Positions 1 to 9,668 of a stretch of 64,000 nucleotides of DNA are shown in pieces. The DNA lies in contig JASMMA010000006.1 of NCBI GenBank assembly GCA_030748415.1, forward strand, positions 1 to 64,000. The letters run 5' to 3'. The position numbers and the translations under genes are program-made. The number at the start of each line of letters is the position of its first letter. Positions within the stretch are counted from its first letter, which is position 1. The DNA comes from Planctomycetota bacterium. Its GTDB lineage: Bacteria > Planctomycetota > UBA1135. The notes beneath the pieces were generated by a model, which was not told the origin of the DNA, made no database searches, and saw only the letters and a list, made by a program, of their open reading frames with translations.

Positions 1-187
1 TCGCATTTGCGTGGAAATGTCCCTTTTTTGCGCCACAAAAAGGGAACCTTTTTGTGGCTTGGGCAAGTTTTGTGCGGACAAAACGGGGGCCGGAAACTCA
101 TTTTTTTCGTGTCTGGGCCGCGGGGGAAACCCCGGGGCACAAGGAACACGGTGTGGAACGGGAAGAGTTACCGAGTTTTTCTAAATA
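1..187. other. Leading stretch, no gene seen
   Basis: I see no convincing gene here. The stretch holds two strong hairpins: a perfect 12-bp stem with loop GAA at 32-58 (arms GCCACAAAAAGG and CCTTTTTGTGGC), and a GC-rich stem-loop of the type CGGGGgaaaCCCCG near 120-140. A plus-strand open frame runs through, but it continues antisense into the lipoprotein gene and resembles nothing I know. Confidence 0.5.
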
Positions 188-212
188 TGACCCAGCCGAT
201 TGTGTCAGTGTC
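188..212. repeat. Solitary right end of repeat family A
   Basis: These 25 bases closely match the right terminal repeat of the four full family A elements (compare GGTCAGTGTC at 62284-62293). The end abuts the TAG stop of the next minus-strand gene exactly as in the copy at 62129. No matching left end was found within about 165 bp upstream, so this is a relic or a half copy. Confidence 0.5.
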
Positions 213-965
213 CTATTGGGCTAGCACAATGTCTATCCCCGCCGGATCCCCATCCCACTCAATCGTCTTCGTCACCTTCCCTTTCCCCCTGTTATTCGAA
301 GCAACAAATATGTATTTCCCCGGGGGTCGTGTGAACTTGACCTCTCCCATATCATCAGCCCGCTGAGTAAACCCAGCATTTCCGCTACCAGATCCCCTCC
401 TGAAATTATTCCCATCCGCAGGCTTCATGGTCACCAGTGCGTTATCCGCAAAGTCCCCATTCTTATCCAAGATATAAAAAGTAGCAATGGGCATTATTTC
501 AATTTCAATCGTCCGCTCAAAAGAAAGCCCACCAACTGCATTCTCCAACTTAACCGCCATCGGTTCGAAGCCATTCCCACCTAACCACAAATACTTCGGT
601 TTGCTATCTGACTGAACCATAAAGTGAACCCGCCCATGTTTCGGGCTCCGATAAGAAGCAATCACAAATTTCCTCCGCGGGACTCGCATAAATTCAGCAG
701 TAGGCTTTTCAGTGAGCAACATCGCATCCGTTCCTGCAATCGCCGCCCCCTCAGTATTCCGCAAATGGGCCACATATAAAGTCTCATTCCCAGCCGGCTT
801 CCCTAATTTCGCCATGGGCACCTTTTCAGTAATCGCTTTAGGCGCCTTATCAGTGGCAATACCCTCCGCAATGGGTTCCTCCATCGGTGGCGGCGGCGGA
901 TTCCCGCAACTGGAGATAACAAAAGAAAAACAAAGGGCTACAAGGTTTAGGTGGGGGTACTTCAT
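213..965 (-). CDS. Putative lipoprotein, unknown function
   Basis: A 250-residue protein with a type II signal peptide: a hydrophobic stretch ends in the lipobox VISSC, with Cys about residue 20, followed by a Pro-rich linker. It should be lipid-anchored and periplasmic. The rest looks like beta-rich domains. The segment near the C-terminus with GEVKFTRPPGKYIFVAS is reminiscent of carboxypeptidase-regulatory-like (Ig-fold) modules, but this is weak. The ATG overlaps the TGA of thiI (ATGA), so it is translated as the distal gene of a thiI operon. Its TAG stop lies directly at a family A repeat end. I do not recognise a specific function. Confidence 0.8.
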   Translation of the reverse strand: MKYPHLNLVALCFSFVISSCGNPPPPPMEEPIAEGIATDKAPKAITEKVPMAKLGKPAGNETLYVAHLRNTEGAAIAGTDAMLLTEKPTAEFMRVPRRKFVIASYRSPKHGRVHFMVQSDSKPKYLWLGGNGFEPMAVKLENAVGGLSFERTIEIEIMPIATFYILDKNGDFADNALVTMKPADGNNFRRGSGSGNAGFTQRADDMGEVKFTRPPGKYIFVASNNRGKGKVTKTIEWDGDPAGIDIVLAQ

Positions 966-2197
966 GTTCGTTCAGGGAAGTGTAACTTTTCGGTAGTGCG
1001 CACGGCATCCATGCACAAGGATTCCAGCTCAAGCAAACTTTCAGCAGCATGCGCCTCATCAATTTGCCCGTAAATCACAGGGTGCTCCGGCTGAAAAACC
1101 GTACAGCAGTCCGGTGCGGGCAAGTTTGAAGTCTCAAAGGTTCCAATCTTTCGAGCAAGATCTATCGTCTCCTGCTTATCGAAAGTAATCAGGGGCCGCA
1201 ACACTGGAACATAAGATGCCTCTTCAATCACCGTCAAGTTGTTCAAAGTTTGACTCGCAACTTGTCCCACACTCTCTCCTGTAATCAAAACTTTGCACTT
1301 CATGCGCTTCGCAATTTTGGAAGAAATCCTTTGCATCGCTCGCCGGTATAAAACTGTCCGATACGCAGCAGGACACAAATCGCGAATCGCTTCCTGAATC
1401 GGAGTAAATGGAACAATATGCAGGATTGACTTTGGTTGCCACTTCATCAAATTTTCAACCTGCCGAATTATCTTGTCACGCGTCTGCGGCCCCACATGAG
1501 GAAAAGAATAAAAACTCACAAAGTCCACACGCATTCCCCGCTTCATCGAAAGCCACGAAGCAACCGGGGAATCAATTCCTCCGGACAATAAACATAAAGC
1601 CCTACCCGTTGAAGAAACTGGAAGACCACCTGGCCCCGATAGTCGTTCACTAAAAACCCAAGTGCCCTCAGGCCGAAGGTCTACCTCTACCTCCACTTCG
1701 GGATTGTTCAGGCTCACTTTCAAACATGGGAACTTCGGCAAGATAAGCCCCCCAAGCTGTTGGTTCATTTCAGTACTGCAAATTGGAAACTTTTTCTCTG
1801 CCCGATTGGAAGTCACACGAAACCGAACCAACTCCCGACCAGCAAAATGCCTCCTTAATATTTCTCCAACCTGAGCTCGTGCCGCTTCCCCGATGGCCTC
1901 TAGGTCGGGCTCCGTTTCAATAGCGGTCGAAATACTCGAAACGCCAAACACTTTCGCCGCCGCCGAGGCCATTCTTTTCGCCGGGGCATCAGCTCGAATG
2001 AGCATCCGTCCCCGAATCCTACGCACTGATACTTGAGAAAAAGAAGAAAGGGCAGACCTTAGGTTCAGGTCCAACTTCTTCTCGAACATGGCGCGATTTC
2101 CACCTTTTAGGGCAATCTCGTGATACCGAACAATCAGAGCAGAGCCAAGGTTGGCCGCCGCTGAAAGTTCTTCAGGGTTAGGAATGTTGCAAGACAC
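962..2197 (-). CDS. thiI: tRNA 4-thiouridine synthase ThiI
   Basis: ThiI adenylates U8 of tRNA and transfers sulfur to make 4-thiouridine; in many bacteria it also feeds sulfur to thiamine thiazole synthesis. The 411-residue protein has an N-terminal ferredoxin-like/THUMP region (residues about 20-170) and the PP-loop motif SGGIDSPVAS (about 205). It ends soon after the domain and has no C-terminal rhodanese, but keeps a CC pair (PAPDCCTVF) near residue 365. The start is GTG: a TAGAAT -10 box lies 6 nt upstream, so the mRNA is predicted to be leaderless. The stop overlaps the start of the downstream lipoprotein gene. Confidence 0.95.
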   Translation of the reverse strand: MSCNIPNPEELSAAANLGSALIVRYHEIALKGGNRAMFEKKLDLNLRSALSSFSQVSVRRIRGRMLIRADAPAKRMASAAAKVFGVSSISTAIETEPDLEAIGEAARAQVGEILRRHFAGRELVRFRVTSNRAEKKFPICSTEMNQQLGGLILPKFPCLKVSLNNPEVEVEVDLRPEGTWVFSERLSGPGGLPVSSTGRALCLLSGGIDSPVASWLSMKRGMRVDFVSFYSFPHVGPQTRDKIIRQVENLMKWQPKSILHIVPFTPIQEAIRDLCPAAYRTVLYRRAMQRISSKIAKRMKCKVLITGESVGQVASQTLNNLTVIEEASYVPVLRPLITFDKQETIDLARKIGTFETSNLPAPDCCTVFQPEHPVIYGQIDEAHAAESLLELESLCMDAVRTTEKLHFPERT

Positions 2198-2203
2198 CCC
2201 GCT

Positions 2204-2213
2204 ATTCTAGAAT
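2204..2213. promoter_or_regulatory. Palindromic divergent -10 for thiI and tRNA-Val
   Basis: The palindrome ATTCTAGAAT reads as TAGAAT on the minus strand, 6 nt before the thiI GTG. On the plus strand it reads as TATTCT, 14 nt before the tRNA. The 25-bp gap between the two genes leaves room for little else, so one site probably serves as both -10 boxes. I see no consensus -35 on either side. Confidence 0.55.
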
Positions 2214-2222
2214 GTATGGCCA

Positions 2223-2299
2223 GGGCGATTAGCTCAGTTGGCTAGAGCACCTCGTTTACACCGAGGGGGTCGGGGGTTCAAGTCCCTCATCGCCCACCA
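2223..2299 (+). tRNA. tRNA-Val (anticodon TAC)
   Basis: A complete cloverleaf: acceptor stem GGGCGAT/ATCGCCC, D-arm AGCTCAGTTGGCTAGAGC, anticodon stem CCTCG/CGAGG with loop TTTACAC (anticodon TAC), T-arm with GGTTCAAGTCC, discriminator A and an encoded CCA end. It lies 39 bp before the DsbD-like gene, with no obvious separate promoter or terminator between, so the two may be co-transcribed. Confidence 0.97.
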
Positions 2300-2338
2300 A
2301 ATCCATAACAGGGGGACGGCTCGACCGAATACTTGGTA

Positions 2339-4132
2339 ATGATTCACCACCTCATTCTTGCCGCGCTTCCTCTGCTCCAAGGCGGAGATGTCGGAGTTCA
2401 GGCTCAATTTGAGCCTTCCGCCGCCCAAGTTGGCGCCCCGGTCGAACTCCGCGTCAAACTCACGATTCCTCCGGGCTTTCACCTATACCACCCGGACCAG
2501 AACCCCGATGACGGGATTCCCGTCTCGGTTGCTGTCCCTTCCGGTTTTGAGGCCGCTGGCGCCCTCCGCTCCCTCAAGGAACCCGAGACCCACATTGACC
2601 AAATCGGGAAAACTAGAGTCGAGTATCTCTGGCTCACTGGGAAGTCCGAGCTCATCCTCCCCCTAGCCGTCGCTGAAGGCGCCAACGGCTCATTCGAAAC
2701 CACAATCGCGGTCGATGTTCAAGTTTGCGACGAAATGATGTGCTTCCCGCCGGACACAATTCATGCCAATGGCGTGGAATTCGACCGTCTGCCCGGGAAA
2801 TACACCGGCCCCATCGTCACCGCCACCGATGCCCCAGAAGAAGAAGCTGGAACAGGCCTCCTAGCGTTTCTATTAGCGGCAATGGCCGGGGGGCTCTTCG
2901 CCCTCATGATGCCTTGCACCTATCCAATGATTCCCATCACCATCAGCTTCTTCACTAAACAAGCGGATGCCCGAGGTGGAAAAGTGCTCCCACTTAGCCT
3001 CGCTTATGGAGCAGGAATTGTTGTCATCTTTATATTAATCGGTGTTCTTGTAGGCCCTGTGATTCTGGCTTTTGCCACCCACCCTGTCACGAACCTCCTC
3101 ATTGGCGCCCTTTTCCTTGTATTCGCCTTTGTTTTGTTTGGCCTCCTAACTTTGAATCCGCCCCAATTCTTAATGAATGCTGCCGGCCAAGCCTCGAGCA
3201 AGGGCGGCTATCTGGGCGTTTTCTTAATGGGCGCGACTTTGGTTGTTACCTCATTTACTTGTACAGCTCCCTTTGTAGGAAGCTTGCTCTCCTTTGGCGC
3301 GTCCGGCGGCGATCTCCTGCGAGTCGCCATGGGCATGGGAGTCTTCGGCCTCACAATGGCAATTCCTTTCGTGTTCCTTTCCCTTGCTCCGGGTCGCATT
3401 CAAGCGATGCCCCAGAGCGGCCAATGGATGGACACCATCAAGGTCACCTTGGGCTTTGTTGAACTCGCCGCCGCTTTGAAGTTTATTTCCAACGCGGACA
3501 TCATTTGGAATTGGCAAATCCTCTCTCGCGAAACTTTCCTCGTTTTGTGGGCGCTCATCTTTTTCGCGGCCGCCCTTTATCTGCTTGGCGCACTTCACAA
3601 AAAGCAAAACCGTCCGGCCATCAGAGGGAAACGAGTGTTGAGTGGCATAATCTTCCTCGCACTCTCTAGTTACTGTGCTTGGGGTTGGACCGGTGAACGA
3701 ATGGACACTGTCATGACTGCCATCATTCCGCCGTACTCAAGCTCGGAACACCTAGAGGCGAAACACGAAATCGTTGTCGATGATTACGAGGCCGCTCTTT
3801 CCAAAGCAAAAGCGGACGGGAAGTATTTACTCGTCAACTTCACTGGATACACCTGAGTGAATTGTCGCGCAATGGAAGAGAACATCTTCCCGCAACCGGC
3901 GGTCGCCGAATTCATGGAAGGACTCATTGAGGCTCGACTCCACAACGATGGAGAAGCCAAAGAGGCCGTGAAGTCCCTCCAGGACAAGATGACGGGTAGT
4001 TTCGCAACACCCATTTACCTTCTGCTCGACCCTCAATCCGGCCAACAGCTCGACCGCCGCGACGGAGCGCTCCTTGATGAACAAGCATTCGCGGAGTGGC
4101 TAAAGTTGGGCCTTTCCAAGTCGGCGAATTGA
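2339..4132 (+). CDS. dsbD: DsbD-like thiol:disulfide interchange selenoprotein (in-frame TGA = Sec506)
   Basis: DsbD passes electrons from cytoplasmic thioredoxin across the inner membrane to periplasmic thiols. Domains in order: DsbD-alpha-like N-domain with the pair C130-DEMM-C135; a membrane region of about eight helices with C193 (MMPCTYPMIP) and C308 (FTCTAPF); and a C-terminal thioredoxin domain. The thioredoxin motif reads FTGYT-TGA-VNCRAMEE: the TGA at 3854-3856 sits where the family has the first Cys of CVNC. The frame stays open for 91 more codons that complete the domain, so I read a UVNC selenoprotein of 597 residues. A SECIS-like hairpin follows the TGA. The start is ATG 2339 (a TTG lies 6 nt earlier). 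The stop overlaps dapF. Stopping at the TGA would give a protein truncated inside its active site. Confidence 0.88.
3874..3890 (+). promoter_or_regulatory. Candidate bacterial SECIS element (DsbD-like mRNA)
   Basis: A 6-bp stem GGAAGA/TCTTCC encloses the 5-nt loop GAACA. The loop starts 23 nt after the TGA and its first base is G. Both features fit the bacterial SECIS model (small apical loop about 16-37 nt after UGA, G within the first two loop bases). The stem is short and lies within coding sequence. Confidence 0.6.
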
Positions 4133-4917
4133 CCACAAAAAATTCGATTCGCTGTATTCCCGGTGACGGGATTGGTAATCGTTTCTTATTAATCATGGAG
4201 GGCGATGCCATTCGTTGTGGCTACTCAGTTAGCCAACTTGCAACAGAGTTGTGCGGAGACGAAGCCGATGGCTTGCTCGTGGTTGGAACGGCAAACTCAA
4301 ATGGTGCCACGCGTATTTCAATAACAAACCGTGATGGCAGTGATGGGGGAGTTTGCTTGAACGGACTCCGAGTCGCCGCATGCTGGACCGGAGCTGAATC
4401 GGGTGCCTTTGAGATGGAAAACAAACAGATTGAATGGCGCATGCTCGAAGATGGAATCTTCGAGTTGTGTTTGCGGAAAAAAGACATTCCCCAAGAAATG
4501 GAGCTGCGTTCCATTCACGCAGATAACTGCGCCGGCGTTTCGGTTCCCTTTTGGAACCCCCATGCTATCTTTCCAGTTGAAGATGTGGATGAAGTTGATT
4601 TAAATAAATTATCCCGCGCTGTGCGCGAACAAAAAGAACAATTCCCTGAAGGGGTTAATGTGGAGGTAATTGCTCCTATGGGTGAGGAGGGGCTCGCCAT
4701 GCGGGTCAACGAAAGAGGGGTCGGCGAAACTCCCTCCTGTGGTTCGGGAGCCGTCGCGGTTGCTCTTTTGGCCTGGCTGCAGGGCGAAAAGAAGCCCATT
4801 GGAGTGGTCATGCCCGGAGGTTTGTTGGCCCTTTCTCCAACCGAAAATGGGGACATTTTGCTGGCGGGCGAGGCTCGAATAGGCCCCGCAACGGACCGAG
4901 TTTTAGGGAATACCTAA
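4129..4917 (+). CDS. dapF: Diaminopimelate epimerase DapF (divergent)
   Basis: DapF interconverts LL- and meso-diaminopimelate for peptidoglycan and lysine. The family marks are present: N..F near the start (GIGNRFLL), the first catalytic Cys in VCLNGLR (the usual form is CGNGxR), WNPHAIF (family GNPH), and the second catalytic Cys in GETPSCGSGA. The protein has 262 residues, near the family length. The preferred start is TTG 4129, which overlaps the stop of the DsbD-like gene (TTGA); a longer TTG start at 4096 would overlap further. Its divergence from the textbook motifs makes the substrate a little less certain. Confidence 0.85.
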   Translation: MTTKNSIRCIPGDGIGNRFLLIMEGDAIRCGYSVSQLATELCGDEADGLLVVGTANSNGATRISITNRDGSDGGVCLNGLRVAACWTGAESGAFEMENKQIEWRMLEDGIFELCLRKKDIPQEMELRSIHADNCAGVSVPFWNPHAIFPVEDVDEVDLNKLSRAVREQKEQFPEGVNVEVIAPMGEEGLAMRVNERGVGETPSCGSGAVAVALLAWLQGEKKPIGVVMPGGLLALSPTENGDILLAGEARIGPATDRVLGNT

Positions 4918-5042
4918 CCCTTTTCGTAGAAGCTAGTTACGGTCACAAAAAGCTGGGTTTCGTGCTTCCAGTGAAGGGCCGGAAATGGTGAAATATGGCC
5001 CCTTTCCGGCCCCCCCTCCCTCTGCGCCGGAACCCACCAGAA
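4918..5042 (+). other. Gap between dapF and gyrA
   Basis: About 125 bp with no gene. An ATG at 4995 in frame with gyrA would add 16 residues rich in Pro and Arg ([12 protein letters not shown]). I prefer the later ATG at 5043, where GyrA-like sequence begins. No clear promoter or terminator was identified. Confidence 0.4.
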
Positions 5043-7538
5043 ATGGCCGATAAAACCACCCCCGTAACTGAGCACATTGGCGACAGTTTGATTGAGCGCG
5101 AGATGCGTGAGTCATACCTGACCTACGCGCTGTCCGTTATTCACGACCGCGCTTTGCCCGATGTGCGCGATGGCTTGAAACCTTCCCAGCGACGCATTTT
5201 GGTCGCTATGCATGACCTCAACTTGCGCCCCAATTCGAAGTATCGAAAGTGCGCAAAGATTGCCGGTGACACAAGTGGTAACTACCACCCACACGGCGAG
5301 TCCGTGATTTATCCGACCTTGGTTCGAATGGCCCAACCATTCCGACTGCGTTCACCTCTCGTTGATGGCCAAGGTAACTTTGGCTCCATCGACGGCGATC
5401 CACCAGCTGCTATGCGTTACACAGAAGCGCGTCTGGCTGGCCCCGCTGAAGAAATGTTGGTGGATATCGACAAGGAAACGGTTGATAAGAAAACAAACTA
5501 CGATGAAACGCGTCTCGAGCCAACCGTTCTCCCAGGCCGTTTCCCGAACCTTCTTGTAAATGGTTCAGAAGGGATTGCCGTTGGAATGAGTACCGCTCTT
5601 CCACCGCATAATCCAAGCGAAGTATTTTCCGCCATCCGATTGGTGTTGGATAATCCTGATTGCACCGCCGCAGACATTATGGAAGTGATGCCTGGTCCTG
5701 ACTTCCCAACGGGTGGAATCATTTGCGGGCGAGAAGGCATTGTTTCTGCCTACACAATGGGTCAGGGTCGGATCACCTTGCGCGCCCGAATCCACCACGA
5801 AGAACCCGAAGGTCGTGGCCGCGAAAAGCTGGTTGTTACTGAGATTCCTTACGAACGCGAAAAGGCAGCCATCATTATGAAGATTGCCGACGCCGTGAAA
5901 GATGAACGCATTACCGGCATTCACGATATCCGAGACGAATCCGACCGGACAGGAATGCGGATGGTCATCGAGCTAAAGAAAGATGCAGACCACGCCGTGG
6001 TGGAGAACATGCTCTATAAGCACAGTGCTCTTCAAACCACCTATAGCATCCGGAACACGGTCCTGATTGATGGGCAACCGAAGCAAGTAGGCGTAAAAAC
6101 ATTGCTTCTTGCGTACAAAGATCATCGCTTTGTTGTGATGCGCCGAAGGACTGCCTTCCTTCTTGGGAAGGCCGAGGCTCGACTCCACATTCTTGAGGGG
6201 CTAATGATTGCAATTCAGGCAATCGACGAAGTTGTTGAAATCGTTAAAACTTCAAAGGACACCACCGAGGCGAAAGAAAGGCTTGAAGCTCAGTTCAAGC
6301 TTACAGAGCGTCAGTCGCAGGCGATTGTGGATATGCGCCTAGGCCGTTTGACCGGCCTTGAGGTTCACAAACTGCAAGATGAAATCGATCAGCTGGTCAA
6401 GGATATCGCTTGGTACAACCGTTTGTTGACTGAAGATGAACTCATCAACAATCTCATCCGTGAGGACCTCGATGAGATGGAAGCGAAATATGGCAATCCA
6501 CGCGTGACCGAAATTGGCGGAACCGTGCACGAGTTTTTGACCGAAGACCTCATTACTGAGGAAACTGTTGTGGTCACAATTACTCGCTCTGGCCGCGCGA
6601 AGCGCACGACTGCTGATACCTATCGCGCTCAAGCTCGCGGTGGGCGCGGAATCAAAGGCGGCAAGTCCAAAGAAGGGGACACTGTTTCCCAGCTCTTTGT
6701 GTGTTCCACCCACGACTACTTGCTTATCGTGACAGACCGTGGACGCCTGTACTGGTTGAAAGTATTCCGTCTCCCAGATCTTGACCGAACGGCGCAAGGT
6801 CGTTCGATTCGAAATCTTATTGAAGGGATTCAGCCCGACGAAGAAATCCGGAGCATTCGAGCCAGCCGGGATTTCACAGAAGCGGACTATCTTCTTTTTG
6901 CGACCGAAAAGGGCAAGATTAAGAAAACCGAACTCAGCGCCTACGCCCGCCCGCGCCATGCCGGAATTATTGCGACCAAGCTTGAAGAGGGCGACCGGTT
7001 GATTGGCACTCGCTTCGTGAGCGAAGGCGACCAGGTAATCCTTTGCACTGCCGGCGGGAAGGTTGTTCGCTTTAATGAATCCGATGCCCGGCCCATGGGT
7101 CGAGCCGCCGCCGGTGTTCGCGGAGCCGCCTTACGAGAAGGTGATCGAGTTGTTGCTCTGGTTGCTGGTTCCGAAGATGAACTTCTTCTTCTTGCATGCC
7201 AGAATGGCTACGGGAAACGGACCCGCATTGGAGAGTTTCGACTTACCAAGCGTGGCTCTCAGGGAGTGGTCGGAATTAAGACCACCGACCGCAACGGCCC
7301 CGTTGTGAACGCCCTCAACGCCAGTCGTTGTGATGATGTGTTGTTCATGACTCAGTCTGGAATGATGGTCCGGACCGAAGTGGGCGACATTTCGACTCAA
7401 GGTCGCGCAACTCAAGGTGTTCGCCTTGTGAACCTAAAGGATGGTGACCAACTTGTTCGTATGGCTCCCGTTGTGCGTGATGCGGACGGAAAAGAAGAGC
7501 CAGTTCCTGCCGGCGCCGAGGAGACATCAGATGAGTGA
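5043..7538 (+). CDS. gyrA: DNA gyrase subunit A
   Basis: The A subunit of type II topoisomerase, which breaks and rejoins DNA during supercoiling. The N-terminal winged-helix domain has [18 protein letters not shown] and the catalytic Tyr in [13 protein letters not shown]. The quinolone-determining stretch is [17 protein letters not shown], with the usual Ser but Pro at the position equivalent to E. coli Asp87. The C-terminal beta-pinwheel carries a GyrA-box-like [11 protein letters not shown], which argues for GyrA over ParC. The length of 831 residues is typical. Its end overlaps yqeY by 8 bp, so gyrA-yqeY-DUF3365 form an operon. gyrB is not in the window. Confidence 0.95.
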   Translation: MADKTTPVTEHIGDSLIEREMRESYLTYALSVIHDRALPDVRDGLKPSQRRILVAMHDLNLRPNSKYRKCAKIAGDTSGNYHPHGESVIYPTLVRMAQPFRLRSPLVDGQGNFGSIDGDPPAAMRYTEARLAGPAEEMLVDIDKETVDKKTNYDETRLEPTVLPGRFPNLLVNGSEGIAVGMSTALPPHNPSEVFSAIRLVLDNPDCTAADIMEVMPGPDFPTGGIICGREGIVSAYTMGQGRITLRARIHHEEPEGRGREKLVVTEIPYEREKAAIIMKIADAVKDERITGIHDIRDESDRTGMRMVIELKKDADHAVVENMLYKHSALQTTYSIRNTVLIDGQPKQVGVKTLLLAYKDHRFVVMRRRTAFLLGKAEARLHILEGLMIAIQAIDEVVEIVKTSKDTTEAKERLEAQFKLTERQSQAIVDMRLGRLTGLEVHKLQDEIDQLVKDIAWYNRLLTEDELINNLIREDLDEMEAKYGNPRVTEIGGTVHEFLTEDLITEETVVVTITRSGRAKRTTADTYRAQARGGRGIKGGKSKEGDTVSQLFVCSTHDYLLIVTDRGRLYWLKVFRLPDLDRTAQGRSIRNLIEGIQPDEEIRSIRASRDFTEADYLLFATEKGKIKKTELSAYARPRHAGIIATKLEEGDRLIGTRFVSEGDQVILCTAGGKVVRFNESDARPMGRAAAGVRGAALREGDRVVALVAGSEDELLLLACQNGYGKRTRIGEFRLTKRGSQGVVGIKTTDRNGPVVNALNASRCDDVLFMTQSGMMVRTEVGDISTQGRATQGVRLVNLKDGDQLVRMAPVVRDADGKEEPVPAGAEETSDE

Positions 7539-8016
7539 TACCACGGACAGGATTTCAGCTGATGTAAAAGAATCGATGAGGGCTCGTGACAAAGCCCGAA
7601 CTGAATGCTTGCGTGGACTTTTAAGTGAGTTGAAAAATGCAGGTATTGAGAAGAAGGGAAACCAGGGCACAGATGAAGAAAAAGCGAACCCTGTGGATTA
7701 CCTTTCTGAAGATGAGGTCATTAAAGCCTTGCAAAAAGTTTGTAAGCGCCGGAAAGAAGCTGCCCAAATGTTTATCGAGGGTGACCGACAAGACTTAGCG
7801 GATTTAGACCTCGCCGAAGTTGCCATGATTGAGGAATATTTACCCAAGGGCTTAAGTTCCTCTGAACTTGAGGCCCTTGTTCGGGAAGTAATTTCAGAGG
7901 TGGGCGCTAAATCTATGAAAGACATGGGTGCGGTCATGAAAGCCGCGGGCCCTAAGATTGCTGGCCGCGCAGATGGGCGGGCTGTCTCCGAAGTTGTCAG
8001 GGGGTTATTGGGATGA
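7531..8016 (+). CDS. yqeY: GatB/YqeY domain protein
   Basis: A 161-residue stand-alone relative of the tRNA-binding tail of amidotransferase GatB. The helical N-half starts [21 protein letters not shown], and the C-half has the family pattern [17 protein letters not shown] with DMGAVMKA and [12 protein letters not shown]. Its cellular role is not well defined; tRNA or amidotransferase association is inferred from the fold. ATG 7531 lies inside the last codons of gyrA. The stop overlaps the next gene by ATGA, so translation is likely coupled across all three genes. Confidence 0.93.
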   Translation: MSDTTDRISADVKESMRARDKARTECLRGLLSELKNAGIEKKGNQGTDEEKANPVDYLSEDEVIKALQKVCKRRKEAAQMFIEGDRQDLADLDLAEVAMIEEYLPKGLSSSELEALVREVISEVGAKSMKDMGAVMKAAGPKIAGRADGRAVSEVVRGLLG

Positions 8017-8645
8017 AACCAAAGTTTTTCTTCCTTGGACTTTTTTGGTTGGGTCTCGTTAGTTTTGGCGTTTGGCGTTTGATGGGTTCTGTTGGAATTC
8101 ACGCCAACCAAGAGCGACAAGTTATGGCGGCAGAAAAAGATTCCAAAGTTGCTGTACAGGAATTTATGGGTTCCATGAAGGCTCGGCTTCAAGCTGCCAT
8201 GAAAGAGGGCGGACCTGCAAACGCATTTAGTGTTTGTAGTGAAGTTGCTCAAGAAATGACTCAAACTTACGCCGAAGAAAAGGGCTGGTACCTGCGGCGG
8301 ACCGCTCTTCGCTTACGCAATCCCCTAAACGCTCCTGATAACTATGAGCGCGGATGGATGGAAAGGGCTGCCGCGGGGAGTACAGCCGAAACGCCTATCT
8401 CCACTTACACAAAGGCAGTCACGAATGAGGAATATGTTCGTGAATATCATTTAATGAAGCCCTTGTACTTGGAGGCAGCGTGCCTTGTTTGCCATGGGAC
8501 TCCGGAACAAATCCCCGACGTTGTCGAAGGCTTGCTCGCTGAAAAGTATCCCAACGATGCTGCGATTGGTTTTAAAGAGGGTGATTTCAGGGGAATCCTT
8601 TCTATTCGGATACCTCTCCCTGACGAAGAACTTCCAAAGAACTAA
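8013..8645 (+). CDS. DUF3365 (Tll0287-like) haem-binding protein
   Basis: A 210-residue protein with an N-terminal membrane or signal segment (residues about 5-25) and a periplasmic DUF3365 domain. A single c-type haem motif, CLVCH, sits near residue 158, followed by the family's YPNDAAIGFKEGDFRGILS stretch. Relatives act as redox or redox-sensing haem domains. It is translationally coupled to yqeY (ATGA). Its TAA shares bases with the stop of the convergent glycosyltransferase gene. Without a fused kinase or cyclase, the partner is unknown. Confidence 0.88.
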   Translation: MKPKFFFLGLFWLGLVSFGVWRLMGSVGIHANQERQVMAAEKDSKVAVQEFMGSMKARLQAAMKEGGPANAFSVCSEVAQEMTQTYAEEKGWYLRRTALRLRNPLNAPDNYERGWMERAAAGSTAETPISTYTKAVTNEEYVREYHLMKPLYLEAACLVCHGTPEQIPDVVEGLLAEKYPNDAAIGFKEGDFRGILSIRIPLPDEELPKN

Positions 8646-9628
8646 ATTTCTAGGAGCTCTTTCATCGCGCGCCCGGTTCGTTCCGGGTTCCAGGCGGCTG
8701 CTCGTTCGGGGCCCGTCCGCGCCAAAAACTGCCGAGTTCGCCCATCCATGAGGCCACGCTCTAAGACTCCCGATAGAGCAGCCACATCCAAGGGGTCTGC
8801 ATAGAGGGCAGCTGGACCCAAAACTTCAGGAAGGGAAGTCCGGTCGCTTGAAACTACAGGAATGCCGCAAGCGAGGGCCTCTAATGGTGGGAGCCCAAAT
8901 CCTTCGGCGAGGGAAGGGAAGCAGAACAAATCTGCGCCGCGGTAAAGCTCTAGCAGCCCCTCGTCCGGGATTTTATCAATCACTTTGAGAGTGCCAGAGG
9001 GAGAGAGCTCCTCGCATAATTTCTGAATCCCTTTCTGAATTCCACGAGAGCGCCCAACCAGAACAAGTTGGTGGGCTATTTGGAGAGGTTCGGATAGTTT
9101 CGCCCAAGCCCGAACCAAGTTCTCCCAATTTTTGTGCGGGCTCAGTGTTCCCACATAAAGCAAATAACCAGAATTTAGGTCCCATGCAGTTAGGGCAGTT
9201 GGATCTGGTGCCCCGGGAGAGAAGGACTCTCGCGCAAAAAGGGGAATCGTTTTGATTTTCTTTTGAAGAGTAGGGAACAAATCAACGAGCCGCGTTTCAG
9301 AATCTTGGCTACAAGTTACAACCTTCCAGGCAGCCTTGGAGGAATTTCGAACACTGCGCCGATATTTCCAACCGTTCCATTTTTGTACAAAGTAGTTCCG
9401 GCTAATGTCCAGGAGAGGGTTTGCATCGTAGATGCTGGACACAAACCGAGGACCTTGCACAGGTGAGGTGGCCGCTTGCTGAGTGCTCCAGAAGACATCC
9501 GCAGAGCAAGGACCATCAGTCCAGGCTTCCCATTGAATGCCCACCGCATCCGCAGAGTCTTGGAGAAGGCTCAAGACTCGTTCAAAGGAAGAGTGAGTTT
9601 GTACTCGGGCGTCAAAGGCGACACGCAT
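8642..9628 (-). CDS. GT-B glycosyltransferase (group 1/GT4-like)
   Basis: A 328-residue cytoplasmic or membrane-associated glycosyltransferase. The C-terminal half carries the GT4 signature: YVGTLSPHKNWENLVRA, then SLAEGFGLPPLEALACGIPV with the conserved E-x7-E. The probable substrate is a nucleotide sugar donating to an envelope glycan; I cannot name it. The chosen start ATG 9628 begins MRVAFDARV, a canonical GT4 N-terminus, and has TATGAT 7 nt upstream, so the mRNA is probably leaderless. Longer in-frame starts (9640, 9670) would run towards or into the divergent murJ start. Confidence 0.9.
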   Translation of the reverse strand: MRVAFDARVQTHSSFERVLSLLQDSADAVGIQWEAWTDGPCSADVFWSTQQAATSPVQGPRFVSSIYDANPLLDISRNYFVQKWNGWKYRRSVRNSSKAAWKVVTCSQDSETRLVDLFPTLQKKIKTIPLFARESFSPGAPDPTALTAWDLNSGYLLYVGTLSPHKNWENLVRAWAKLSEPLQIAHQLVLVGRSRGIQKGIQKLCEELSPSGTLKVIDKIPDEGLLELYRGADLFCFPSLAEGFGLPPLEALACGIPVVSSDRTSLPEVLGPAALYADPLDVAALSGVLERGLMDGRTRQFLARTGPERAAAWNPERTGRAMKELLEI

Positions 9629-9635
9629 CTCTGGA

Positions 9636-9641
9636 ATCATA
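9636..9641 (-). promoter_or_regulatory. -10 box TATGAT of the glycosyltransferase gene
   Basis: TATGAT matches the sigma-70 -10 consensus at five of six positions and ends 7 nt before the ATG at 9628. This places the transcription start at or next to the start codon. Confidence 0.5.
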
Positions 9642-9668
9642 GGTGCCGTACTGCCATGATGCAGGGCC

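Noticed and set aside
7..366. 119-codon plus-strand open frame at the window start
   Set aside because: Its second part is antisense to the lipoprotein gene and the first part is hairpin-rich; no recognisable protein features.
3854..3856. TGA as a real stop, making two genes (a truncated DsbD and a separate small protein)
   Set aside because: The stop would fall inside the thioredoxin active site, the following frame completes the domain with VNC, and a SECIS-like hairpin follows. A sequencing error cannot be fully excluded from one sequence.
5043..7538. ParC instead of GyrA
   Set aside because: A GyrA-box-like [10 protein letters not shown] and the full C-terminal pinwheel favour GyrA; only one such gene is visible, so some doubt stays.
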